A DNA stretch of 64,000 nucleotides from Arthrobacter sp. H35-D1. Lineage in GTDB: Bacteria > Actinomycetota > Actinomycetes > Actinomycetales > Micrococcaceae. Numbering within the stretch: the first letter of the stretch is position 1; each line of letters opens with the position of its first letter. The position numbers were made by a program, and so were the translations under genes. Where the stretch lies: positions 52,786 through 116,785 of the forward strand of contig NZ_JASISP010000010.1 in NCBI RefSeq assembly GCF_030063185.1, read 5' to 3'. The notes under the pieces are model-generated. The model did no database searches. It was not told the origin of the DNA and was given only the letters and a program-made list of their open reading frames with translations. Of this stretch, positions 1 to 8,304 are shown piece by piece.

Positions 1-187
1 CGAAGGCGAGCGCGTCATTGAAGGCTTCCGTTCCCTGGCCGGCACCACCGACCCCACCACCGCGGCCCCCGGCACCATCCGCGGAGACTTTGGCCGCGAC
101 TGGGGACTGAAGGTGCAGCAGAACCTTGTGCACGGCTCCGACTCGGTGGAGTCGGCCGAGCGCGAAATCGGTATTTGGTTCGCTTAA
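1..187 (+). CDS. ndk: Nucleoside diphosphate kinase, C-terminal part
   Basis: The window opens inside a gene read from base 2, ending at the TAA at 185-187. The 61 residues include [14 protein letters not shown] and [13 protein letters not shown], which match the C-terminal part of nucleoside diphosphate kinases (RGDF, and the HGSDS segment that follows the catalytic-His region). The enzyme transfers the gamma phosphate between nucleoside triphosphates and diphosphates to balance the NTP pool in the cytosol. The phospho-histidine should lie a few residues into the visible part; in many Ndk proteins it is in a NxxHGSD context, which is seen here as NLVHGSD. The N-terminal half is outside the window. 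A strong terminator follows directly, so it ends its transcription unit. Confidence 0.93.
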   Translation, partial: EGERVIEGFRSLAGTTDPTTAAPGTIRGDFGRDWGLKVQQNLVHGSDSVESAEREIGIWFA

Positions 188-202
188 GCACGCAGCGCAA
201 TA

Positions 203-246
203 AAAATGAGTGGGCACCTTCCAAAGGGAAGGTGCCCACTCATTTT
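203..246. terminator. Bidirectional intrinsic terminator after ndk
   Basis: A perfect 20-bp inverted repeat (203-222 with 227-246, loop AAAG). The stem starts with AAAA and ends with TTTT, so it can end transcription from either side, both from ndk and from the convergent VKOR gene. Confidence 0.9.
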
Positions 247-260
247 CATTGCCCCCGTCC

Positions 261-370
261 CGACGCTCCTGCACTTTCCGGGGTGAAACGACCGACGCTC
301 CTGCACCTTCCGGGGTGAAACCACCGACGCTCCAGCACTTTCGGGGGTGAAACACGGAACGCTCCTGCAG
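261..370. repeat. Intergenic repeat array, period 32 bp
   Basis: Three near-identical 29-bp copies start at 261, 293 and 325 (core CGACGCTCCTGCACTTTCCG then GGGTGAAAC), followed by a partial fourth at about 356. An inverted copy of the core lies at 427-449. The same core recurs with the same 31-32-bp spacing at 62894-62983. There are no unique spacers between the copies, so this is not a CRISPR. No reading frame across it looks like a protein. Confidence 0.75.
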
Positions 371-453
371 CAGCACGGGGACGACTCGACTACAGCCACC
401 GATCGCGCCAGAGCGTTGAGGGAAAGTGCCCCGAAAGTGCTGGAGCGTTGGGA

Positions 454-504
454 TGTGCGCTGGGGGTGTGCGCTGGGGGTGTGCGCTGGGGGTGTGCGCT
501 GGGG
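454..504. repeat. 13-bp tandem repeat, four copies
   Basis: TGTGCGCTGGGGG is repeated exactly at 454, 467 and 480, and once more, short by one base, at 493-504. It abuts the stop codon of the VKOR gene (minus strand). It is a simple-sequence tract with no recognised function. Confidence 0.85.
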
Positions 505-1140
505 CTAAGCGTTGGAGGGGATGATCAAATGCATGAACTTGAAGAAGATGGAGGCCAGGGTGGCTATGTAGAGCAGGCCCACAATGACCCAGGCCCAGTC
601 GTTGAGGAACTTTGTCAGGGCGGCAGGGGCGGGAATGACGCCGTGGTTCAGGTTGCGCACGGTGAGCCAGACAAATAGCGGGATCATCACGGCCCACACG
701 ATCATGCAGTAGGGGCACAGGACTGCCAAGACATAGACGGCTTGGAACCAGAACCAGCCAACAAGGGCCATGCCCGCAGTGATTCCCGCCTGCAGTCCAA
801 TCCAATACCACCGGCTCATGCGTGCCCCGGCCAGCAGGACCATGCCCGTGGTGATCACGACGGCGAAGGCCGCAACACCAATGAACGGGTTGGGGAATCC
901 CAAGATCGCTGCCTGCGGTGTCTTCATGACTTCGCCGCAGGAAATCCAGGAGTTGAAGTCGCAGCTGACCGTCGCGTCCGGGTTTGCGTACAACTGGAGC
1001 CGGTCAAGGACCAATACGAAGGAAGCGATCCAGGCGATGGCGCCGGCAATGACAAGGAACCAGCCGAAGGCCCGGGCCCGCACCATGGCGGGCTTGCCCA
1101 GTTCTGTCGGATCGCTCGTGGATACTTTGGTGCCGGGCAT
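505..1140 (-). CDS. Vitamin K epoxide reductase (VKOR) family membrane protein
   Basis: About 211 residues with four to five hydrophobic helices and the two VKOR cysteine pairs: CDFNSWISC in an extracytoplasmic loop and the CPYC active-site motif in the following helix. Bacterial VKORs reoxidise a DsbA-like thiol oxidase and pass electrons to quinone, so the likely job is disulfide bond formation in secreted proteins. This is a single-domain VKOR; no thioredoxin domain is fused. I chose the ATG at 1140, preceded by AAGGA at a short spacing. A TTG at 1161 in the same frame would add seven residues, and a TACAAT -10-like hexamer lies just upstream of it. It is convergent with ndk and divergent from the RNase E gene. 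Confidence 0.9.
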   Translation of the reverse strand: MPGTKVSTSDPTELGKPAMVRARAFGWFLVIAGAIAWIASFVLVLDRLQLYANPDATVSCDFNSWISCGEVMKTPQAAILGFPNPFIGVAAFAVVITTGMVLLAGARMSRWYWIGLQAGITAGMALVGWFWFQAVYVLAVLCPYCMIVWAVMIPLFVWLTVRNLNHGVIPAPAALTKFLNDWAWVIVGLLYIATLASIFFKFMHLIIPSNA

Positions 1141-1509
1141 GGTGTCCTTATTCGTCGACAACGGTGATCGTTTCCTGATTGTAGCGTGAGTTTCTTGGCG
1201 CGCCGTGCGTGGAATCGCACCACGTCAGGACGCATGTGAGACAATGAGTACGGCTGATTGGCGATCCACATGCGCCCCTCAGTCCGATGGCACGCCCAAT
1301 GGCTGCCGGTGACGACGCTGCCAGAGAAGGCAGCCATCCACCGGGCAACTTGCGCAAACCATTGGCTTCGCAGAGCTTGCGCACCCAGAAGTTGGTGCCG
1401 CCCGTGAAGTATTTAGACGACTTCCGTCAGCGCCCGCGGGGGCTGACACATCTGCCGCTTTTGGCGTTCGATGTGGGTGCGCTGAATCGGCGCGAAAGTA
1501 ACGCCCACC
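1141..1509. other. Divergent intergenic region and RNase E leader
   Basis: No gene is seen in these ~370 bases between VKOR and RNase E. The region must hold both divergent promoters. A hairpin with arms 1426-1431 (GTCAGC) and 1442-1447 (GCTGAC) plus a CCC/GGG inner stem sits about 60 bases before the RNase E start. RNase E genes elsewhere are autoregulated through 5' leader hairpins, so this may be such an element, but that is inference. Confidence 0.35.
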
Positions 1510-4500
1510 ATGGATAAAGAACAAGCCTCCACAGACAATGCCGGGGCGGCCGAGGCAGCCCCCACCAAGGCAAGGACAACGCGGTCGCGTCGCGCCACCG
1601 CCGCGGTGACCAGTCCAGGGAAAACTCCCGTTGCCGCAGAAGCCGCAACGTCCGCCACAGGAACGTCCGCCACCGCATCGTCCGATGCCGCGGCATCGGA
1701 CGCGGCTGCATCAGATTCAGCCGCGGCGCCGGCCACAGCACCTCCGGCACGCCGCAGCAGGGCCAAGAGGACCGAAACCTCCCATGCCGCGGCCGCTGAA
1801 ACCCCGATGATTGACATCCCGGATGCTGCGGGAGTTGCCGGCGCGGTGCCGGCGGAAGACAAGGCAGCGGCAGACAAGGCCCCGGCCGACAGTGCCCCGG
1901 CAGCGTCGGAACCAGCCGAGACGGCACCGACCGCTGTTGCACCCAAGAAGCGGACCGCGAGCCGGCGTGCCACGGCACCCGTTACCGCGCCCGGCCAAGG
2001 TGAACTGAGTCTCGGCGCAGGTGGAAGCATTCCCGAGTCGGGAAACGAACCCGCCAAGGCCCCCGCGAAGCGGACCCGCACCACCAAGACTTCCGCAACC
2101 AAAACGGCCACAGACAGAGCGGCGGCGTCCAACGACGCCAGTTCAACGGGAGCCGATGCTGCCGTCAAGGACGAGACTGCATCCGTTTCGGCTGACTCCG
2201 CCTCTGTTGCCCGTGACAGTGCCCCTTCCGCCGACGTGTCGGTCGAGGCAGCACAGCAGGAGCCGGCAAGCTCAGGCGCTGCTGCCGCCAAGGGCCGCTC
2301 CACGCGTCGGAGCACAAGGAAGACGGCTCCCACGGACGCCCCCGCCACGGATGCACCCGCACAGGCCGGAACGCGGCAGGAGACCCTCGACGGTGCTCCC
2401 GCCGAAACCGCCACGGATGGCGAATCCGCCGCGCCCAAGGCAACGCGCAGCCGTCGCCGGACCACTGGAAAGGGTGCCCCGGCCGAGCCCGTCGCAGAAG
2501 CTGCCGCTTCCGGCCAAGCCGACCATACGGGAACGGGCGAGCCGGCAACCCAAGCAGTAGCGAATCCAGCGACCACAGCGACCACCGCAGCGGCAAGTAC
2601 TGCCCCAGCGACCGCCACCGACACGGCGCCTGCCGACACGGCCCCTGCCGCCGAAGCCCCGTCCAGGGCTCCTGACACAGGCATTTCTGCGCTGTTCCTG
2701 GCCCCTGACCTCAGTCACAGCGTGCCCGTTGTCGTCTCGCACGGGCAGGAAGAGAATCCTGAAACAGGCGACGGGGACACTCACAACACGGACAGCCACA
2801 GCGGGGACAACGAGGGCGGGGATCGCCGCGGACGCAACCGCCGCAACCGCCGCAACCGCAGCTCCGAAAACGACGCAGCCGAAGTCCACAACGAGAGTGA
2901 CGATCCTGCCGACGAAAATGACACTGAGGAAACCGACGACGGCGTGACGTCCCGCCGCCGGCGTCGTCGTCGCCGTGGTGACGCCGATTTGGAAATGGCC
3001 GGAGGCAGCGACGAGGACCCGCCCAACACGGTGACCCGTGTCCGTGCCCCGCGCACCGCTTCGGAGCCGAGCACCAGCTCCTCGAACCGGGTGACAAGCC
3101 TGCGCGGCTCCACCCGGCTCGAAGCGAAGAAGCAGCGCCGCCGCGATTCACGCGACTCGGGCCGCCGCCGCACCGTCATCACCGAAGCGGAGTTTCTGGC
3201 CCGCCGGGAATCCGTGGACAGGGTCATGGTGGTGCGCCAAAGCGACGACCGCATCCAGATCGGCGTGCTGGAAGACGGCATCCTGGCCGAGCACTTTGTC
3301 TCCAAGACGCAGCAAGACTCACTGATTGGCAACGTCTATCTGGGCAAGGTCCAGAACGTGCTGCCCAGCATGGAGGCAGCCTTCGTCGACATTGGCCGCG
3401 GCCGCAACGCAGTCCTGTATGCAGGGGAAGTCGACTGGGACGCCGCCAACCTCAACGGGCAGCCGCGCCGCATTGAGAACGCATTGAAGTCCGGGGACTC
3501 CGTGCTGGTGCAGGTGTCCAAGGACCCCGTGGGCCACAAGGGCGCCCGCCTGACAAGCCAAATTTCGCTGCCCGGACGCTATCTTGTCTTCGTGCCCGGC
3601 GGATCCATGACGGGCATCTCACGCAAGCTGCCCGACGTCGAACGCAACCGGCTCAAGCGCGTCCTCAAGGACCACCTGCCGGAAAACGCCGGTGTCATTG
3701 TGCGCACAGCGGCCGAAGGTGCCAGCGAAGAGGAGCTGACCAACGACATCAACCGGTTGCGGGCCCAGTGGGAGGGCATCAGCGCCCGTGCTTCCTCGAA
3801 CAAGACGCTCGCCCCGGAAATGCTCTACGCCGAGCCCGACCTGACCATCAAGGTGGTCCGCGACGTCTTCAACGAGGACTTCACCAAGCTTGTGGTCTCC
3901 GGTGAGGACGCCTGGGACACCATCGAGGCCTACGTCACCTACGTGGCCCCGGACCTGCTTGACCGCCTGGAAAAGTGGACCAATCCCGAGGACATTTTCA
4001 CGGCGCACCGCATTGACGAGCAAATCAACAAGGCCCTGGAGCGTAAGGTCTTCCTGCCCTCGGGCGGTTCGCTTGTCATCGACCGCACCGAGGCCATGAC
4101 GGTGGTTGACGTCAACACCGGCAAGTTCACCGGATCCGGCGGAAACCTCGAGGAAACCGTCACGAAGAACAACTTGGAGGCTGCTGAGGAAGTTGTTCGC
4201 CAGCTGCGCCTGCGCGACATTGGCGGGATCATCGTCATTGACTTCATAGACATGGTCCTGGAATCCAACCGCGACCTGGTGTTGCGGCGCCTGGTCGAGT
4301 GCCTGGGCCGGGACCGGACCAAGCACCAGGTGGCAGAGGTCACCAGTCTGGGCTTGATCCAGATGACGCGCAAGCGCATGGGCACCGGCCTGCTTGAGGT
4401 CTTTGGTGAGCAGTGCCCCAGCTGTGCCGGCCGCGGCATGGTCACCCACGAGATCCCGGTGGAGCACCACCGCGTCCCCGCCGTCCACACCGTCGTCGAG

Positions 4501-5268
4501 TCCGTGCCAAGCCACCAGAACCGGCACGAACAGGGTGAACGCACCGCCAACCGCTCCACACGCAGCGAACGCAAGCGCAATCGCAACCGTGGACAGCAAA
4601 ACGAGGCCGAGCAACTCCAGGAGGCCTCGGAGACGCACGTGCCCGATGAAGTCGACGAGGCTGCGAAGGCACAAAAGGCCCATGAAGCGCGTGCGGCATT
4701 GGCCAACATTGCCGCAGCAGCGGCCGCATCGCACCACGAGCACGACGGCGAGCAGCCCCGCACCGAGGCCGCTGCGGCGACCGCCGAAGAAGTAACGCAC
4801 GACGCCGCCACCCTCACCTTGGGTGGGGAAGCCGTGGAACTCCCGCGGGGGCATCGCAGCGAAAGCAGCGGCTTCTCCGGCACTGCCCCACTGGACAGGG
4901 ACGCAGCCTTGGCCGGTCTGACGCAGGCACTGGACCAGCTGGCGGCACCCGGGAACGAACACGGGTACGAGGCTGATGCCGAAACCGGCAACAGCCGCGC
5001 CCGTTCACGCAAGGGACGGCGCAACCGCAGTGCCCGCAGCGCACAGGGCGGGTCCGACACGGCTGTGGAAACCAACACCGGCGGTTCAGGTGCCCAGGGG
5101 TCGGTGCAACACAGCAGTGCCACGTCCCAGGGGGAGCCGACACGGGGGGAGCCGGCCCAGAGCCTTGTGGCTCAGTCTGAGCCGGGACGGCCGGCGGAGC
5201 CAGCCGCAGTGAAAAAGAGTGCGGCGCCCATCATTTTGGGTGTGGGAGTCCCCGCCGCGGAACTCTAG
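1510..5268 (+). CDS. rne: Ribonuclease E/G family endoribonuclease, long form
   Basis: A 1252-residue protein. The catalytic part lies at about residues 550-1000: an S1 RNA-binding segment (NVYLGKVQNVLPSMEAAFVD), the RNase E/G DNase-I-like region with NTGKFTG and IVIDFIDM carrying the metal-binding acidic residues, and the zinc-link motif CPSCAGRG. It is the main mRNA decay and rRNA maturation endonuclease. Residues 1-540 are an Ala/Pro/Thr/Glu-rich, apparently disordered extension with RRRRRR-type basic clusters near the catalytic core, and ~250 further low-complexity residues follow it. This layout with the core in the middle is typical of actinobacterial RNase E. The N-terminal extension is very long. 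The ATG at 1510 has only a weak RBS (GAAAG). A terminator follows at 5335. Confidence 0.93.
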   Translation: MDKEQASTDNAGAAEAAPTKARTTRSRRATAAVTSPGKTPVAAEAATSATGTSATASSDAAASDAAASDSAAAPATAPPARRSRAKRTETSHAAAAETPMIDIPDAAGVAGAVPAEDKAAADKAPADSAPAASEPAETAPTAVAPKKRTASRRATAPVTAPGQGELSLGAGGSIPESGNEPAKAPAKRTRTTKTSATKTATDRAAASNDASSTGADAAVKDETASVSADSASVARDSAPSADVSVEAAQQEPASSGAAAAKGRSTRRSTRKTAPTDAPATDAPAQAGTRQETLDGAPAETATDGESAAPKATRSRRRTTGKGAPAEPVAEAAASGQADHTGTGEPATQAVANPATTATTAAASTAPATATDTAPADTAPAAEAPSRAPDTGISALFLAPDLSHSVPVVVSHGQEENPETGDGDTHNTDSHSGDNEGGDRRGRNRRNRRNRSSENDAAEVHNESDDPADENDTEETDDGVTSRRRRRRRRGDADLEMAGGSDEDPPNTVTRVRAPRTASEPSTSSSNRVTSLRGSTRLEAKKQRRRDSRDSGRRRTVITEAEFLARRESVDRVMVVRQSDDRIQIGVLEDGILAEHFVSKTQQDSLIGNVYLGKVQNVLPSMEAAFVDIGRGRNAVLYAGEVDWDAANLNGQPRRIENALKSGDSVLVQVSKDPVGHKGARLTSQISLPGRYLVFVPGGSMTGISRKLPDVERNRLKRVLKDHLPENAGVIVRTAAEGASEEELTNDINRLRAQWEGISARASSNKTLAPEMLYAEPDLTIKVVRDVFNEDFTKLVVSGEDAWDTIEAYVTYVAPDLLDRLEKWTNPEDIFTAHRIDEQINKALERKVFLPSGGSLVIDRTEAMTVVDVNTGKFTGSGGNLEETVTKNNLEAAEEVVRQLRLRDIGGIIVIDFIDMVLESNRDLVLRRLVECLGRDRTKHQVAEVTSLGLIQMTRKRMGTGLLEVFGEQCPSCAGRGMVTHEIPVEHHRVPAVHTVVESVPSHQNRHEQGERTANRSTRSERKRNRNRGQQNEAEQLQEASETHVPDEVDEAAKAQKAHEARAALANIAAAAAASHHEHDGEQPRTEAAAATAEEVTHDAATLTLGGEAVELPRGHRSESSGFSGTAPLDRDAALAGLTQALDQLAAPGNEHGYEADAETGNSRARSRKGRRNRSARSAQGGSDTAVETNTGGSGAQGSVQHSSATSQGEPTRGEPAQSLVAQSEPGRPAEPAAVKKSAAPIILGVGVPAAEL

Positions 5269-5334
5269 GGACTCTGGGAACTTCAGGCTCCCGTACCTCG
5301 GCTGCCTGAAGGCCCGGAAGCTTCAGGAAAGGGG

Positions 5335-5407
5335 ACCGGCCCGCAGCAGACAGGAAGAAACACCGCCACCGGCGGAGTTCACAACTGTTTGTTGCGGGCC
5401 GGTTTTC
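5335..5407 (+). terminator. Intrinsic terminator after RNase E
   Basis: An 18-bp stem (5335-5352 with 5386-5403; two G-U pairs) encloses a smaller CCGCC/GGCGG hairpin and is followed by TTTCGC. It separates the RNase E gene from the riboswitch-controlled thiamine gene. Confidence 0.65.
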
Positions 5408-5441
5408 GCTAAGCCGAGGAGGCGAGGCTAGGGTGAAGAGC

Positions 5442-5521
5442 GACACGGGGTGCCAGGACAAGAGGTCCGGCTGAGACAAGACCCGTTGAACCTGCCCGGC
5501 TAGCACCGGCGAAGGGATGTC
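5442..5521 (+). promoter_or_regulatory. TPP riboswitch (THI element)
   Basis: The conserved thiamine-pyrophosphate aptamer blocks are present in order: GGGGTGC (5447), GGCTGAGA (5469), ACCC, TTGAACCTG, a TAGCACC near 5500, and GAAGGGA at 5511-5517. The closing helix can form between GACA at 5442-5445 and TGTC at 5518-5521. GAAGGGA doubles as the ribosome-binding site of the gene starting at 5524. The expected mode is therefore translational: TPP binding closes the helix and hides the RBS. Confidence 0.93.
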
Positions 5522-5523
5522 CC

Positions 5524-7107
5524 ATGGTCATCAACACTTTAACGTCAAACACCCCGGGCCTTGCCCCCGACACCAATGCCCACGGCGCCAGGGCCCGTGA
5601 CGCCGCTGCGGCCACGGCTGTGAAACACCCAAGAGTATTGAGCATTGCCGGCTCGGACCCATCGGGCGGAGCCGGCATCCAGGCGGACATCAAGTCCATT
5701 TCGGCCCATGCGGGATACGCCATGGCAGCGGTCACCGCCTTGACCGCGCAGAACACCCGCGGCGTCAGCGGCGTCCACTTCCCGCCAGCTGAATTCCTTG
5801 GCAGCCAGCTGGACTCCGTGGCAGCGGACATCACCATTGACGCGGTCAAGATCGGGATGCTGGGCAGCGCGGAGGTGATGATCACCGTAGCGGACTGGCT
5901 GGTGCGAACCCGTCCCCCCGTCGTCGTCCTTGACCCTGTCATGGTGGCAACCAGCGGCGACGCCCTCATGGCACCGGAAGCCCACAGCGCCTTGGTGGGA
6001 CTGCTGGGGCACGTTGACCTTGTCACCCCCAACATTCCGGAGCTGGCTGCGTTGCTTGGCGAGCCCGAGGCGCAGTCGTGGCCCGAGGCGGTGGATCAGG
6101 GCAGGGCGCTGGCCGCCGCCCACCAGCTCACCGTCCTCGTCAAGGGCGGGCACCTGCCGGGGGACCAAAGCCCCGACGCACTGGTGGCTCCCGACGGCAC
6201 GGTGCACGAGTTTTCCGCAGCACGGATCGACACGGCCAACACGCACGGCACCGGCTGCTCGTTGTCCGCCGCCGTGGCCACCCTCCAGGTCAAGACAGGC
6301 GACTGGGAGTCCAGCGTGCGCCAGGCCAAGGCGTGGCTGAGCCGCGCGTTGGAGACCTCGGGGGAGCTGCAGGTGGGAGGCGGAGCCGGTCCGGTCAACC
6401 ACCTGCATGCCTTGTGGGAAACGGCCGCACCCGGACTTGACGCGTTTAGCCGCGGTTTGTGGGCTGACACTGCACCCCAGCTGGAGGCCATCCTTGACCT
6501 CGACTTCATCAAGGAACTGGCCGCCGGCACCCTGCAACGCAACCACTTCGCCTACTACCTTGCCCAAGACGCACTGTACCTGGGGGCCTATGCGCGGGTA
6601 CTGGCCAGGGCCAGTGCCATCGCACCGACGGAAACCGAACAAAAGTTCTGGGCCGCCGGGGCGCAAAACTGCCTCGAGGTGGAGATGGAACTGCACCGGG
6701 ACTGGCTGCGCCATTATCCGCTGGATTCTTCCCAGGGACCTGTGACCAAGCACTATGTGGACCATCTGCAGGCAGTGGCATTTTCCGGCAGTTACGGGGA
6801 AGTGGTGGCGGCCGTGCTGCCCTGCTTCTGGCTCTACGCCGAGGTGGGACGCATCCTCCACGCCGACTACCAGCTGATGTCCGGCGACCACCCCTACGGC
6901 ACGTGGTTGCAGACGTATGCCGACGAAGCCTTTGCCCAGGCCACGCAAACGGCGATTGCCATCACGGACGCCGCAGCACGGAGGGGATCGACACTGGAAC
7001 GAGGACGCATGAAGGCGGCCTTTGCGCATTCGGCACAATTTGAAGTGGACTTCTTTGCCGCGGCCCATCAGGCTCTGCCGCCCCATGAAATCGCCATTGG
7101 TGATTAA
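5524..7107 (+). CDS. thiD: ThiD-TenA fusion: HMP(-P) kinase with thiaminase II-like domain
   Basis: 527 residues in two enzyme domains. Residues ~36-290 are a ThiD ribokinase-fold kinase (SIAGSDPSGGAGIQAD, LDPVMVATSG, and the HGTGCSLSAA anion hole/catalytic motif), which phosphorylates hydroxymethylpyrimidine to HMP-PP for thiamine synthesis. Residues ~310-527 are TenA-like, with the nucleophile Cys in LPCFWLYAEVG and acidic residues in EVEMEL. TenA hydrolyses aminopyrimidine breakdown products of thiamine to salvage HMP. Fusing the two couples salvage to phosphorylation. The first 35 residues are a non-conserved leader. A TPP riboswitch overlaps its RBS. The end product therefore represses it. 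Confidence 0.93.
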   Translation: MVINTLTSNTPGLAPDTNAHGARARDAAAATAVKHPRVLSIAGSDPSGGAGIQADIKSISAHAGYAMAAVTALTAQNTRGVSGVHFPPAEFLGSQLDSVAADITIDAVKIGMLGSAEVMITVADWLVRTRPPVVVLDPVMVATSGDALMAPEAHSALVGLLGHVDLVTPNIPELAALLGEPEAQSWPEAVDQGRALAAAHQLTVLVKGGHLPGDQSPDALVAPDGTVHEFSAARIDTANTHGTGCSLSAAVATLQVKTGDWESSVRQAKAWLSRALETSGELQVGGGAGPVNHLHALWETAAPGLDAFSRGLWADTAPQLEAILDLDFIKELAAGTLQRNHFAYYLAQDALYLGAYARVLARASAIAPTETEQKFWAAGAQNCLEVEMELHRDWLRHYPLDSSQGPVTKHYVDHLQAVAFSGSYGEVVAAVLPCFWLYAEVGRILHADYQLMSGDHPYGTWLQTYADEAFAQATQTAIAITDAAARRGSTLERGRMKAAFAHSAQFEVDFFAAAHQALPPHEIAIGD

Positions 7108-7500
7108 CACCACCTGTCATGAGCGCAAAAATACGGTGCGGCACGGGCATAAATGCCAAAGAATGCCGACTTCCGCGCTAAAGTTGCCAAGTGCGGTTTC
7201 GCGAATAACCCCAAGGTTTCGGAGCAGAGTTCACTCTTTCCCGGCACAGTTGGGGGCGCGCAGTCAGTCTCATTTGCTCCCGGAGCGAGAATTAGCGTAT
7301 TCTTGATCTTCGGTGCTTACGCCAACACTTAGGGCAACCACTCCATGGCAGAACTCCATTGAGGTCCACGGCGTTGAGGCACATGCACGCACACCGTTCC
7401 TGTTCAGTTCCGAACAGCGGGCGCATGTGGTTGGCAGTGGTCTAATATGATCCTGTCGGCATAAAACTTTGTAATAACGTCGAGAGAAGTGAGTTCCCCA
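7108..7500. other. Intergenic region upstream of rplU
   Basis: No protein gene is seen. It holds an inverted repeat CTGTTC (7400-7405) / GAACAG (7412-7417), and a TAATAT -10-like hexamer at 7443 before the ribosomal genes. The inverted repeat could be an operator or a small hairpin. I cannot assign a regulator. Confidence 0.4.
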
Positions 7501-7809
7501 GTGGTGTACGCGATTGTCCGCGCAGGCGGCCGTCAAGAAAAGGTTTCCGTAGGAGACCACGTGACCATGAACCGCGTCCCCGGTGGAGTCGGCAGCACGC
7601 TTGAGCTGCCCGCTCTGCTCTTGGTCGATGGTGAGAAAATCACCACCGCCGCGAAGGACCTGGCTAATGTAAAGGTTACGGCTGAGAAGTTGGAGGACCT
7701 CCGCGGTCCGAAGATTGTCATCCAGAAGTTCAAGAACAAGACCGGTTACAAGAAGCGTCAGGGCCACCGTCAGGAACTGTCCAAGATCAAGATCACTTCA
7801 ATCGCCTAA
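7501..7809 (+). CDS. rplU: Large ribosomal subunit protein bL21
   Basis: 102 residues, the usual size, beginning [19 protein letters not shown] and containing [15 protein letters not shown], both typical of bL21, which binds 23S rRNA domain I. I place the start at the GTG at 7501 because bL21 proteins begin close to (M)YAIV; AGAGAAGTGAG just upstream can act as RBS. An earlier in-frame GTG at 7489 would add four residues. rpmA follows after 59 bases, and the pair is followed by a strong terminator, the standard rplU-rpmA unit. Confidence 0.97.
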   Translation: MVYAIVRAGGRQEKVSVGDHVTMNRVPGGVGSTLELPALLLVDGEKITTAAKDLANVKVTAEKLEDLRGPKIVIQKFKNKTGYKKRQGHRQELSKIKITSIA

Positions 7810-7868
7810 CTGGCGATTCGAACGTAGATCCTCTTAGTAACTTTTAGTCAAAAGGCAGGCATTTTCAA

Positions 7869-8126
7869 ATGGCACATAAAAAGGGTGCGAGTTCCACTCG
7901 CAACGGTCGCGACTCCAACGCCCAGTACTTGGGCGTCAAGCGCTTCGGTGGTCAGGTTGTCAAGGCGGGCGAAATCATCGTTCGCCAGCGCGGCACACAC
8001 TTCCACCCCGGCGTAAGCGTAGGCCGCGGCAAGGACGACACACTGTTCGCCTTGGACGCCGGCTCGGTCGAGTTCGGTACGCGTCGTGGACGTCGCGTCG
8101 TCAACATCGTTGAAGCTGCGGTCTAA
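7869..8126 (+). CDS. rpmA: Large ribosomal subunit protein bL27
   Basis: 85 residues beginning [16 protein letters not shown], with [10 protein letters not shown] and [13 protein letters not shown], diagnostic of bL27, which reaches toward the peptidyl transferase centre. There is no N-terminal propeptide of the Firmicutes type. It is cotranscribed with rplU and terminated at 8141-8178, ahead of obg. Confidence 0.98.
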   Translation: MAHKKGASSTRNGRDSNAQYLGVKRFGGQVVKAGEIIVRQRGTHFHPGVSVGRGKDDTLFALDAGSVEFGTRRGRRVVNIVEAAV

Positions 8127-8140
8127 GACCAACGCTATTC

Positions 8141-8178
8141 CAGTGGAGCGGACCGCATGGTCCGCTCCACTGTCTTTT
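8141..8178 (+). terminator. Intrinsic terminator after rpmA
   Basis: A perfect 14-bp stem (8141-8154 with 8159-8172, loop GCAT) followed by TCTTTT. It separates rplU-rpmA from obg, although obg commonly follows these genes. Confidence 0.92.
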
Positions 8179-8304
8179 AACAAGAATTGCGCACTGGATA
8201 AACCAGATCACTCGCGCAATTCCTTCGCTGGCAGCGCACAAGCCGTAGTCCCACAGCGGACTAGAATTAGTGCGAGACAGCAAGTTCTATTCAAGGAGAT
8301 TTCA

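Noticed and set aside
261..370. CRISPR array
   Set aside because: The copies are separated by only about 3 bases, with no unique spacers and no cas genes nearby. The same applies to 62894-62983.
448..678. Plus-strand frame across the 13-bp tandem repeat
   Set aside because: A repeat-derived frame running antisense to the VKOR gene. It has no protein-like features.
1413..4962. Long minus-strand frames opposite RNase E
   Set aside because: Low-complexity shadows of the codon bias on the other strand. The S1 and catalytic motifs are on the plus strand.
7400..7417. LexA box before rplU
   Set aside because: The inverted repeat is TGTTC...GAACA, the half-sites being in the reverse order of a GAAC...GTTC box.
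8086..8304. Obg frame extension upstream of 8305
   Set aside because: It overlaps rpmA and the terminator. The TTG at 8305 with AAGGAG gives the standard Obg N-terminus.
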